A stretch of DNA of 64,000 bases from Paramecium primaurelia. Taxonomy: Eukaryota > Ciliophora > Oligohymenophorea > Peniculida > Parameciidae. The position numbers and the translations under genes were made by a program. Shown here in pieces: positions 12,201-23,279 of this stretch. A model generated the notes under the pieces. It had not been told where the DNA came from. It made no database searches and saw only the letters and a list, made by a program, of their open reading frames with translations. The stretch is from assembly GCA_905182975.1 (NCBI GenBank), contig CAJJDM010000040.1:434001-498000 (forward strand). The letters are read 5' to 3'. The number at the start of each line of letters is the position of its first letter. Positions within the stretch are counted from its first letter, which is position 1.

Positions 12201-13909
12201 TATTATTACTAAATTTTAATTTCCTTTTCGTTGTTCTTTATTAATGATTTTTGTTCTTCTTAATCATTATCACTATTTTTTTTATTTTTTAGTTCCTTAT
12301 CTTCTTAATTTTATTTTTAATCTTTTTGATTAGTTTATATCTAATTATTAATAGTTTTATAGAGTATTGTTGAATTTAAAGATTTTTGGTTTGCTTAGGT
12401 ATTACTTAATTCTTAATTAGCTATAACTTTTGGAGACTATTATTCTATATTTTTAGTAAGGTTTTATATTGTCTATTTTGATTATTTAGTGTTTGTATAA
12501 TCTGTTTATTTAGTAATTTTAGTTTAAATTTCATTCTAATTAATATCATCATTAACTTCCACAGATAAAGATTTATAGATCTGTTTTTTATTTTCTTATT
12601 GTAATTTATCTTTTTTATATAATTCTGTTTGAAATGTTTAAGCACCTGTTTTAATATTTTCATTCTAATTTAACACTAGAGACTAATATTTCATTGAAAT
12701 CTAATATTCTGTATTAATATTACTTTATTGTCCTCCTAAAGAATATCTGACTCTTTTTGTTTTGATTTTTCTAATTGATCAGCATCTTAAATAGTTTCTT
12801 CTCGGATAACAGACAGAACTTGATCAGCTTTCGATTTAACAGGTTATTAAATAGATTATGCTTATTATTGATTTGGTTGCTATTTTTAATATGAAGATAT
12901 ATTTATTTAATTAGGTTCAGGAGTTTAAGTTAATGAAGAAAATCTATTAAATTTCTAACCAAGTTTACTCCAATCAAGTTTTTTTATAAGATAATCTTCA
13001 TAATCTTGTTTAATTTGGCTAACAATTTCTTATTTGGATATTAAATCATTAATTAAATGTTCCTCACCAGAGTCAATAATATGTATTAAAACCTACTCTA
13101 TTTATCCATTACATTGATCTAAATTATGTTTTATTATTAGATTTAAATTATTAACTGTTTCATTTGATTCTTAATCTTTTACTATATTAATTAGATTTTC
13201 AATCTCAAAGTTAATTTGTTATAATAACTATTATCCATCTATTTGTGTTTTTTAATTAGGAATAGATTGTTTTAAAGGTTACTCCTTAGATGAGTGAGAT
13301 GATAGAATAAGTGATTAATTTAAAGATGATGGATTATCATTATATTCTTTAAAGTAAGTGTATTTTGCTGGAAATGTGACACCTTAGACAATTAAATCAT
13401 CATAAACAACTTTAAAATTGCTCTAAGGATACCAAAAAGCCCAAACTTTAATGCAATCTAGACATAATTTCATTAAGCTATTTCCAATAGATGCTATTTC
13501 CTTGGCTTGCTTATTAATAAATAGATACATGGATTGTCAGAGAATAAAAACTTACCTCTGATATCACTTTGATCATTTTTCCTAAAAATTGCAATTTATT
13601 TCATTTTCGAAAGAATTTTATCATTGACTTATTTGGTAAATGGATCTGATTTTAAGTCCATCAATTCCTTACATAGCTAGAATTAGATGATAATATTTTA
13701 CTCTCAAGGCTAATAATTTACTCATTGGAGTGCCTTCAGTCATTGTTGCACAAATTGCCTCACAAATAATTGGAGACATTTAACTAAAATAAAAATAAAC
13801 AAAACCTTTGTTATTCACGGAAAGTATCTTTATACTTTTTTATTTTTGCATAAGCTTCTTAAGATGAAAAGCATTGTTCAATTTCATTAATCATATTTTA
13901 ATGGTTCAT
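10163..13909 (-). CDS. VHS-domain trafficking adaptor with polyglutamine hinge and adaptin-ear-like C-terminus (GGA-like layout)
   Basis: After removal of four introns (22, 25, 50 and 23 nt) the frame is exactly 1,209 codons. Residues about 1-165 match a VHS domain: an amphipathic helical start (ICEAICATM), a LLALRLCKELMDL helix, and the characteristic end with a conserved Trp helix (CIKVWAFW) followed by VYDDL..QGVTFP. VHS domains bind sorting signals, ubiquitin or membranes. Residues about 170-520 are helical and Q/N/S-rich. About 526-634 is a near-pure Gln tract. About 640-830 is coiled coil. Residues about 950-1208 form a compact region with beta-strand character and an adaptin-appendage-like feel (hydrophobic strands, then a LSLKEYQIYWQTV helix). 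The ear assignment is inference. The 50-nt intron ending in CAAG is unusually long for this window. Confidence 0.75.
11885..12211 (-). repeat. TAA/TAG/CAA tract encoding polyglutamine (about 109 codons)
   Basis: The plus strand looks like (ATT)n, but the open frame of the host gene on the minus strand reads the tract as TAA, TAG, CAA and CAG, all glutamine in this code. A handful of Ser and Leu interruptions occur near the distal end (for example around 11900-11907 and 11980). Plus-strand frames of poly-Ile or poly-Leu here are antisense artefacts. Confidence 0.85.
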
Positions 13910-14145
13910 TTAAATTAAATAAATAATTATATTTCAGTTGAAGGCATATATTTCAATTTAAAAAAAGTTTACTCTATATAGCATTATTTTTTTTAAGTAC
14001 TAAGATTTATATTAAGAAACATAATCAAAATATGAAAATATTTAATCTATTAAATAATATGAACTCTAAGATAAATTCAACTATTTATTCTTCATTAGTT
14101 TAACATATATCTATATATATAATTTCGTTTGTTTAATTAAAAAAA

Positions 14146-14303
14146 GAGGGTGCGAGGGTTTCCCCTCACTAGCAGAAATTGAGCGATAAAGCCTTTCCAA
14201 ACGGAAAGTTTTGGAGCCTCACTGACGCCGGTTGTGCGATGGCCAGCTTAACCCCACACTGCTAATCTGCATGATCATCAGCAGTGCTCGCCAGGTAAGT
14301 GAA
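14146..14303 (-). ncRNA. U1 spliceosomal snRNA
   Basis: A conspicuously GC-rich island of about 158 bp. On the minus strand it begins with ACTTACCTGG, the U1 5' end that pairs with 5' splice sites. It continues with a stem-loop whose loop GATCATGCAG matches the U1-70K binding loop (GAUCAYGAAG type), and a second hairpin with ATCGCAC resembling the U1A loop. Then comes an Sm-like site AATTTCTG and a terminal hairpin closing GTGAGGGGAAACCCTC. Order and spacing match canonical U1. The 5' end is put within a few bases of 14303 by homology. No promoter element could be assigned with confidence. The gene fits the GTA-rich tiny introns seen in the neighbouring genes. Confidence 0.93.
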
Positions 14304-14681
14304 TTAAGTAAAGTTAGAAATTTACTTATATAGTTTTAATAAAAATGATATTTTATGGGTTTGATATAATTAAATATTTAAAAGATGAATAATAAAATTT
14401 AAAGTATTAAATAGTTAAACATCATTTTTAATAATAATTTTAGAGAAATTAAATGACATTTTTCAAGTTGATATAAATTACAAAAGATTTAAATAATTAC
14501 AAAAAGTTTCAAAAATTAATATGAGTGTATAAAAAGATTGACCAATATTAAAAAAAATAAGGGAATAATTAATTGAAATTATTATAAAATAATATTGATA
14601 TCTCTTGTGTGTGTAAAAATGTAGATAATCTAAATTTATTAAATTGATAATATAATAATTATTAATATATTTTTTATTTCA
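14304..14681. other. Intergenic between U1 snRNA and a coiled-coil gene
   Basis: About 380 bp of AT-rich sequence. It should contain the upstream control region of the U1 gene and the 5' flank of the plus-strand gene at 14682, but no specific element is recognisable by eye. Confidence 0.4.
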
Positions 14682-16107
14682 ATGAAATCAATATCATAAT
14701 AGACAAGATCTCTAATTCAGAAATAATAGGAATTAGGGTTGATTGATTCTAGAATTTCATAATTAAAATAATAATTATAATTGTAAGAATCTAACAATCA
14801 TATTATTGAATTCAAGGTTAATAAAATTTTAGAAACTAAAAAGAATGCATTTAAAGATTAATCAGATGTATTATCTGGATTATATTATTTTAGTCTAGTA
14901 GAAGAATTGAAAATCTGAATTAAGAATAAGAAAACAGAAACAATAAAATTAAGTTATTGAAACAATTACAAGAGGAAGATGCTTTAAGAAGAAAAAGAGA
15001 TTTAGATGAAGAAAAAAGACTTGAATAAGAAGTAATGAAAGAAAGATAAATGCTCTATCAATTGCAATATAAACATAGTTAAAATGAAGAGCTGTAACTT
15101 AAATAGTAGCAATTCTAAAAGGTAAATTTAAGCCATGCTTAGTCTCATAGATTTAAGAATAGAAATTTAGAATGAAATAAAAATTAGATATGTAAAGAAT
15201 AGAAAAAATAGAAAATGTTAGAAATTCTTAAATAAAAAAGAAAGCAGAACTTTCAGCTAAATTTGATTAATAATAATAAGAGTATTAGTTAAAAATTGAA
15301 GAAGAATAATAGTTAATTAAGTAAATATTAATTTGAATATAGAAAATTATCATTCTCTTAATTTAGATATTAAGCACTTAAAGATGATCTTGATTTGGCA
15401 TAAAAGATATCCATAAGAGATTATACTAATTCAACAACAAATCAAGGTTTTATTAAATAGCCTTTTGATTAATCTAAAATAAAAAATGTTATTTTGACTA
15501 GTCCTTATGCTTAGATACCATCAATATTAAATTAAAAGTATTCTTTTTTGTTTAATAAATTAGAAATATAGAAAAATTGAATTTGTTATAAAAATTATTG
15601 AAACCTTCTTTCAAAGATCAATAATAAACAACTGAAAGATTAAATAAGAAAAATAATTAAACTCATTTCAATACTTAACTTTCAGATAGAACACATAAGA
15701 AAGAGAATTCATCTAAATTTGAAACTGAAACAAGTAAAACCAAATAAAATAAATTCTAACCTATTAAAAAACAAAATACTAATTTGAATACTTAAAGAAA
15801 AAGTTCACATAATTTAATTGTAGATTAGGATAGAAAATAAAATTAATAATCTGATAATAAATCTAATTCTTAAGATAAGTAAAAAATGGAAGAAGATAAT
15901 AAAGAAAATCAATAAAAAGATGATTATGAATAAGAGAATTCTAATAATTATTAAGATGATAATGATTATGAAAATGATAATGATAATTAAACTCCATAAT
16001 AAGATTAAGATAAATAACAAAATGAAAATTAAGAATAAAATTAATATAATGAAGATGAATTTTAAGATGAAGAACAATATCCAGATGATAATGATGAAGA
16101 ATAGTGA
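14682..16107 (+). CDS. Coiled-coil protein with acidic Asp/Asn/Gln-rich tail, 440 residues
   Basis: Four introns (26, 29, 22 and 26 nt: GTATTATCTGG...TAG, GTAAATTTAAG...TAG, GTAAATATTAA...TAG, GTATTCTTTT...TAG) give exactly 441 codons from ATG 14682 to TGA 16105-16107. Residues about 1-210 have strong heptad-like Leu/Ile spacing with Glu/Lys/Arg/Gln, typical of a coiled coil. A middle region of about 90 residues is less regular. The last 110 residues are highly acidic and Asn/Gln-rich. No named domain is recognised. A cytoskeletal or basal-body scaffold is plausible in a ciliate but not shown. The gene is transcribed divergently from the U1 snRNA. Confidence 0.75.
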
Positions 16108-16231
16108 TTGTAATTATTTTATGTTTTAAAATATGTACTGATTAAAGTACTGAAATTGATTTAAATGGATATTTACTTACTATCACTTATTCACTTAATT
16201 CCCATATAAATTAATTAAAAACTTAAATAAA

Positions 16232-16470
16232 ATGGGATGTTCATTATAAAAACAGAAATAAATTGATATAATCAGCAAGCGTTATTCGACAAATGCAAAT
16301 ACTTGTAATATCTTCTTTTTTGATTTTTTTTAGTTTCCCCTGATTAAAAATAAAGTTTAGAAGTTTATAATCCAACACTTGGAAAGCTTGTCTAAGTTCC
16401 AATTCTTGTACCTGCTTCAAAAAGCAACATCATGAAAAGAAGAAGTAATTAACTTACTCCAGGGATATGA
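16232..16470 (+). CDS. Small putatively dually lipidated protein (MGCS start), 69 residues
   Basis: ATG 16232, one 29-nt intron (16305-16333, GTAATA...TAG), TGA at 16468-16470. The spliced frame is exactly 70 codons. The N-terminus MGCS is a classic substrate for N-myristoylation at Gly2 plus palmitoylation at Cys3, so it probably sits on the cytoplasmic face of a membrane. The rest is basic, with a Pro/Leu/Val-rich LVQVPILVPASKS segment. No family is recognised. Reality is supported by the clean splice, which joins two otherwise incompatible frames, and by the lipidation motif at the exact start. Confidence 0.65.
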
Positions 16471-17553
16471 AACTTCAAGATATTTTGATATATATATATT
16501 TTGTATTAGATGTTTATTAAACTCATTCTTTTGATTCGTATTAATTCTTTAAAGATTTATAGCTTCACTCTATTGAGAAAGTAAAGAAATACTATATTGT
16601 TTTACGAATCAGACAATCTTAATATCAATTATTATAATAGCACAAATAAAACTTAAATTTCACAGTAAAAATCTATTTTATATAAAATAATGTTAGAAAC
16701 CATATGGTTATTTAATAATTACAATGAATAATGGTTTATTAGCCATAAAATTAGTTTTTAAGTTTATTAAATATTTAAAGAAAAATGGAGAATCAAATAC
16801 CTATATATGATATTTACTTTCATTTCTTATTAATAAATATAACACTTGTCAATAAGGTAATAAAAGAGTATTCCTCATAATCTTTGAAAAATTCAAAATT
16901 TTTTATAACCCAAAAATTGATGTTAAAGTTCTAAATATTCTCTGATATTTGAAAACTATATCAAGGTATTAATATTAACAAGATTTGAAAAAAAAGGATA
17001 AAGTAAGATAAATTCATTTCTTCAGTTTTATAAACAATTTGAATAACATTTTGATAAATTATTTTTAATTAATACAATGAAAATCAATCAAATGAAATGC
17101 TATTCATTATAATAAACTAATTCATAATATTTAAGTTTATCTAATAAATTATAGATATCTTATAAAAATAATTTAAAATTAAATAATAATATAATAATAA
17201 TAATATTAATTTAGATATTTTGCAGATTTCTTTCAGTTACATTGCTTCAAATATTGAACTTTGTTTATTAAACATTAAAATATTAAAGAAAATTTTTAAT
17301 TTTCTGCTTTCATCTATCTTTTTTAAATAATATATATAGAATTAAAAACCTGTTAATATATCTTTAAAGTATATGAATTAATAATTTTATTATACTTATC
17401 TTTATAATAATTTGGATTAAAAATGAAAAGAAAATGGATAAATATGATTAGAATTTTGTTAGAATATGCTTACTTGGTTATTTAGTATTAATTCAATATA
17501 ATTTAATTGAAAAATTTAATAAATAATCAAGAACTTAATTCATCAGTTTAAAG
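16471..17553. other. Long AT-rich intergenic stretch, nothing supported
   Basis: About 1.08 kb with short open frames under the ciliate code on the plus strand, but no motif and no convincing start, splice or codon pattern. No RNA-like GC island. Confidence 0.45.
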
Positions 17554-17970
17554 ATGGGTAAAATAATTTTAGAGTATTTGGATGGAAATAGAATTTATGT
17601 TAGCAAAAAATCTCACTTACATATATCAAATTTAAAGAGTAGAATATCAAAAGTATGATTAAGTAAATGATTATAAAATTTTAGGGGTGGAATAGTACAA
17701 GCATTCCTGTTTGAGAAAGGGTACTCTATCATTAATAATAAGTATTAAGTATCATGTTGGACAACCTGAAGATAAGGATTTAAAGACTGGAAAGCATATA
17801 GTCTAAGATGTTATTTGCAATTGCTGTAATAAAGTGATTGGATGGAAATATGTATTAAGGATTGTGTTGATTCTTCAATTAGATTAAAAGCATATAGAGA
17901 GTCGGAGAAATATAAAGAGGGAAAGATAATAATAGAAAGACATTATATAAGAAGAATTAAATGGAGCTGA
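17554..17970 (+). pseudogene. Broken Yippee-family gene
   Basis: The start MGKIILEYLDGNRIY is the standard Yippee opening. QAFLFEKG, then TGKHIVQDVICNCC, GWKY and SEKYKEGKIIIE follow in the right order for this small zinc-binding fold. The pieces lie in different frames. After removing one plausible 32-nt intron, an extra base remains at the GGGG run near 17685, another near 17748, and a third near the second intron-like segment (about 17860-17890). The first zinc-binding CxxC is replaced by SKKS, while the second (CNCC) survives. Combined loss of ligands and frame suggests a decaying gene. Sequencing indels could explain the frames but not the lost cysteines. An alternative 17-nt intron could repair only the last break. 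Confidence 0.7.
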
Positions 17971-18157
17971 TTTTATAATTTAAATATTATTATAATATGA
18001 AGAAATACCTTTAAAATTTATTTGATTTTTAAGATGAGATATATTAGATGACATAATAAGAGATGATTTTAATTAATTGCTGATTAATTTTAATTAATTA
18101 AATCATGAAAAATAGTAAAAAAAGAATGTTGAATAATAATGAATATATTTATTTATT

Positions 18158-19957
18158 ATGAATGAACCCATTTTTCATTACTATGGCAATAAAGCAGGTG
18201 TTGAAGGAGCAGATTAAGTTAAATAAGTAATTGATGATGCAACTAGAGGATCTGAATATTATAAAAGATAATAAGAGAAAAGATAATAAGTTCTTTAAAA
18301 AGTGAATAAGATGTAGATGGAATTGGATAATTATAAGAAGAATGAACTAAAAATGAAAGAAACAAAAGAATTTATTTAGAATAAAGTGAAAGAATTTTAA
18401 ATTAACACAGATAGAATTTGGGCGCATTTTGATATGGATATGTTTTATGTAGCTTGTGAACTATTAGATAAACCAGAACTTAAAGATAAACCAGTTGCTG
18501 TAGGTTAGAGTATAATATCTACAGCAAATTATGTTGCTAGAAAATATGGTGTTAGATCTGCTATGCCAGGTTTTGTAGCTAAGAAGTTATGTCCAGATCT
18601 CATATTTATTCCTTGTCATTTTGAGAAATATAGAAGTGTTTCAAATGTATTTGAATTAGATTTAAATTAGATTTTTATGACTATCCTCAAGAAGTATGAT
18701 GAAAATCTAGAATCTATGGGGTTGGATGAAGCAAATTTAGATCTTACAGAATATATTAACAATTCCTAAGAAGATCCAGCAATACTATGTGAAAATATCA
18801 GAAAAGATATATTCTTAGCAACTCAACTCACTGCAAGTTGTGGAGTTGGTCCTAATAAAATGATTGCTAAACTTGCTTCTGAAATTAATAAACCTAATGG
18901 ATTACATATTGTTGAATAAACTCCTTTAGCTGTTCTTAATTTTTTAGAAAAATTACCTATAAGAAAGATCCCTGGAATAGGGAATATCACTGAATAAATA
19001 TTAAGTGGTTTAAATTTTAATATTTGTAAGGATGTCAGAGACAGAGCTGATGAACTTTATGTTATCTTTACTCCTAAAACTTTTGAATATATATTTTATT
19101 CTTGTTGGGGAGTATCAAGAAACTATCATGTAGAATTTGAAGATTAACATAGTATAAGTTGTTAAAGAACTTTCTCTAGTATAAGTACTTAAAGAGAATT
19201 TGAAGATAAAATTGATTATATAGCTGAAATATTAGCAGAAGAAATGTAATCAGAAGAAAAAGTAGGAAATCATCTTACTTTGATTATTAAAACATCTAAA
19301 TTTGAAATAAGGAGTAAATCATTGTAACTTAATTAATATACAAATCAATCTAAATAAATTGCTATATATGGAAAATAATTACTTAAGATTATGTAATTAG
19401 ATGAACCAATAAGATTACTTGGATTAAAAATGAGTTCATTAGCAAATGAAAAATAAATTTAAAAATAATCCATCTCTACTTATTTCAAAAGATAAATTGA
19501 TAAATCAAGTGGCTAAGAAAACTTAGTACCATCTATCAAGGGTTCAAAATCTCATTAAATTTCTGATGAAAATGATTCTATTAATAAAATACAATTACCA
19601 TAACAAGATCAATCAAAACCTGATATATTAAGTGATGATGAGGCTAGTAGTATTAGTAATTAAATCCTATCTGGAGTTAATAGTAAAAGTCATTAATCAC
19701 AATAATAATAACAATAATACTAATAAAAATAATAAGCATAACCAAAATCATTTCGTTGTCCTATTTGTAATAAGGAAATTGATTGTAAAGGGAATAATAC
19801 TGTATTAAATAAGCATATAGATAGATGCATAACATAATAAAATGTAATAGTAGAATAATCAGATGAGTCAAATAGAAATTATTCTGGTTCAAAAAACAAA
19901 GTTCCATCTAAAATTGAAAGTAAGGCTTAGAAGAGTTTAAATTTCTTTAAGAAATGA
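18158..19957 (+). CDS. POLK: DNA polymerase kappa (Y-family translesion polymerase)
   Basis: 591 residues after removal of one 24-nt intron (18647-18670), which interrupts FEKYRSVSN/IFMTILKKYD exactly where the alignment to animal Pol kappa requires it. The kappa-type N-terminal extension is present (NKAGVEGAD...), then the palm with catalytic DMDMFY and LDEA. The conserved RKYGVRSAMPGF, GVGPNKMIAKLASEINKPNG and little-finger region follow. The Tyr after Phe in DMDMFY is the likely steric gate. Near residues 525-550 a CPICNKEI...HIDRC segment forms a UBZ-type ubiquitin-binding zinc finger, for docking to monoubiquitinated PCNA. It acts in nuclear lesion bypass. The linker is Gln/Ser-rich and uses TAA/TAG heavily. 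Confidence 0.95.
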
Positions 19958-20010
19958 ATCTATTTTTTGTAAAATACAAAATTTAATTTTATAATTTTAA
20001 GAAATTTAAA

Positions 20011-20412
20011 TCAAATAATTTTTGTGAATGGATTGTTCTATTTGTTTTTCTATACGCATTTTTAAATATGATCATCAGCTATCTTAAAATCAAATTCTCT
20101 CAAACATCCTTTACAGAATTTTTTTGCATTTAAAATTTAATTATATTTTGAGGAAACTTAAGGACTTCTATAAGGGAGTATTTCTGTTTTTAATTTAATA
20201 GTTTTAGGTGGAGAGAATTGGGGTAACTTTTACTTATTTTCAATAAAATAATCAAATCCAACTCTTTTTAATTAAGAATTAAATGCACTACGTTTTTGTT
20301 AGAAGACATCTTTGCAAACTTTATAATGTTTAAGTAAACTATCTTTATTGAACTTTCTTCCACAACCTTAAGGACAGAGAATTAACTCTTCTGTTTATTC
20401 TTCAGCTTTCAT
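20011..20412 (-). CDS. C2HC-type zinc-finger protein, 133 residues
   Basis: An intronless frame of 134 codons. Two zinc knuckles are visible: an N-terminal CPQGCGRKF....HYKVC and a C-terminal CKGCLREF...HIQKC. This spacing is that of ZC2HC1-like proteins, which are common in ciliates and in some cases linked to cilia. The stretch between the two is basic with Pro/Ser. The gene converges on the polymerase kappa gene with about 50 bp between their stops. Confidence 0.8.
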
Positions 20413-20467
20413 AAATATTTATAATTTAATATTTATAGTAAATGATTAATGAATATTAAATCATTTA

Positions 20468-22929
20468 TCAATGTTAATAATTCTATTGAACTGGAGGAGT
20501 TCTAGGAATCTTTGGTCTAGGAGCAAAGGCTTATGCTGATTATTGAGGATGTTTTGGATTTCCATTTGTAATTTTGTTATTGTTATTCACATTTAAAATA
20601 AGACTATCAGCTATAAATGGTCCTTCTATTGATAATATATATATGTATATTTACATCCAACAGGCATTTTTTCCAACTATGACTCTCTTAATTATTCTTA
20701 ATAAGCACTTCTTTATTATAATTCTTTTTGCATAATAGATTCCATCAATAATCTTTATTATTCTGCTTATTCATTATCTAAAGCAAATTCATTCTTTAAT
20801 AATTCTTCACCAACAATCATATCATTATTCTCTAGATCATCTTCATCATCATCATCAACTGGACATTCTTCATCATCTTCTAAATCATCTACATCATTAT
20901 CTTCTTCTAATTAAGATTGATCATAATCATCATCATCATTTTCTAACTATTCAATCATATATTAGATTTATTTCTTGAATCTTTCATCACTAATTGATAA
21001 TAATTTAGGTAATTCTTAAGGTATATTTAATTAATAAGCATATTCTCTTAGGTCTCTTCTACTAAACATAGAATAGAATGTTCCATTAGTAAATGTTCTA
21101 ATTTAATCATTAGGATATTCAATTAATTCGAATAAGACTTCAAATGCTAATTCTTTATAAATTGATAAAGCATCTCTACCTCTAGAACTTAATGATAAAT
21201 TCATAATCAAAGCTGTGATATATTCATAAGTGTATTCACTCAAATTAAATTTTTCCTAAACTTTAATAATTAATTATTACTCTTTTTAAAATATTTAAGG
21301 CAACTTAAATAATGTCATTATCAAGCATCCAAATTTAACTTTATCTTCTCAAAGATAATTTTTATAAAGTGCCAATTGCATTCTTTCTTTTGATAGAATC
21401 AGTTGAATCTTTTTTTATCAATTCAATCAAAAGTTTAATTAATTATGAATTACCTGTTAAATATGTTCTACCATCATAATCTGATGCTAATGCATTCATT
21501 AATTTTAATGTTTAACATTAAATTATTTAAGGAGATTTCATCATTAAATATTAAGCCAAAGCAATATTTCTTTAATGAGTTCCAATAAGATCATGTGTTT
21601 AATATGCAACAACTACAGATCTTCTTTCTAATGCACTTCTTGCTCTTGTAATTCTCCATCTTAAAGCTTATAGAACTGTTGCAACAAGAACTGGATTATT
21701 ATTTTTTGTAAATAATTAAATGATCTTCTCATAATTTAATGGAATATATTCTTCAATTGATTATTGAATTGGCATCATTTCTATTATTTTATATAATAAA
21801 AAAATACATTATTAATTAGTTAAATCTGATAGATCATGATCAGGTTAAGTGATTCTATCAAATAAAGATATATCTTATGATTTATTTACTAATTCATCTA
21901 TATTTTAACTTAAAAATTTATCACATTAACCAATCTTCTTTTTAAATTATTATAATTAATCTGGATTCTTTTTATTATTTTCTATATATTTGATCATCTC
22001 TTTCTCCATTTTTAACATTTCACCTGTAAATTAAAACCATTTTTTTTAGGCTTCAAATAAATTTTATTATGCTGTTTAATTAATATCTTATAATGCTTAA
22101 GCTTATTAAATATTTTTTTTCTTTAATTCATTATTTTCCTATTATAATTATCTTATATTATCTGCAATCTTTTTTTAAAATTCTTATTATTAGATATTTG
22201 ATGATCCTTCCTTTGATAAATATAATCTTTTTAAAATACTACCATTATGATCTTAACCATAAATAGATTGAATAAATTCTTTCAATCTAAATCTTAATTC
22301 AGAAATCCATTCATGAGTAAATAGATGTGAAAAGCTTTAATGAGTTTCTGGATTTTTGACATAAGGTAAAGCATAAAAAGGTAAAACTTCATTTGTTTTT
22401 GATAAATCACCTCCTTTACTATCGAGATATTATTTAAATTGATTAATAGAGTTTTTATCAATCACACCTTTCTTCATAAAAACTGGATGAATTGGGTATA
22501 TAAGGAAATATATTTAAACATAAAATTCTAGCTTCCAAGATTCATGATCTTATCTTTATTGAATTGGAATGTATCTACTCCATGATTCCATAAATTTATC
22601 TTTTTCACCTCTATCAAAATAACCCAATATAATATTTTCTGTTTCATTACTTTATTCTGTTGCAAATTAAGATTCTACTCTAAATTATTCCAACGTTTTG
22701 AAACAATTATTTCTCAATAGATAATCTTACACTATGTTATTTAATTGATCTGACAATGTTCCATTTGAATCAACTAATTTATCAGCCTAAATTAATATAA
22801 TACAAATACCGACTATATTGCAGATTAAATTCTTTTTTATGGGATATCATTTTTACGATTTAACCCAGAATTTACTTTTGCTCTAACATCTTTCTAAGAT
22901 TAGGGTTTCTTATTGTTATTATTCATCAT
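20468..22929 (-). CDS. ARMC9: ARMC9-like LisH/armadillo ciliary protein
   Basis: Starts at ATG 22929. A LisH motif near residue 55-80 (VQDYLLRNNCFKTLEQF) is followed by a long helical region and armadillo-type repeats containing TLQKLSLRR, YEYITALIMNLSLSS and GTFYSMFSRRDLRE. These are the signature blocks of ARMC9. ARMC9 sits at the basal body and daughter centriole and in the ciliary tip module, and is mutated in Joubert syndrome. An acidic D/E stretch and a Pro-rich tail (RPKIPRTPP) end the protein. Introns of 23 nt (near the start) and 29 nt (near the end) are clear. The remaining length implies at least one more of 3n+1 nt. About 790 residues. Confidence 0.87.
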
Positions 22930-23279
22930 AACAGATAATATTAATAAAATTATGTAATTATTTAATATTTAACTTTACTTTATACAGAAATCAATTGTCA
23001 CAATAACAATCAATTATCATCATTTATCATAAAAAGACTTCCTCTATAAAGATCTAGAACCAAGTAAATGCTATTTTAATATATTATAAAATGATCTATT
23101 ATTAAATCAATTAGATGTAGGAACAAATTTAAATTATAAGAATGAGATTGATCATAGACATTCAATGTTTATGGATCTAAAATTAGCAGATAATTAAATA
23201 AATACTAAAATTCATTGTAGAATTAATTTATTAATATATGTATTTAATATTCCTGTGTTTATAAAATGAATTGAATTTC

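Noticed and set aside
11885..12211. CRISPR-like or satellite array
   Set aside because: A plain trinucleotide microsatellite inside a reading frame; no spacers and no dyad repeat.
11863..12244. Plus-strand frames of poly-isoleucine and poly-leucine
   Set aside because: They are antisense shadows of the Gln-coding TAA/TAG tract in the minus-strand VHS gene, whose frame continues on both sides with meaningful sequence.
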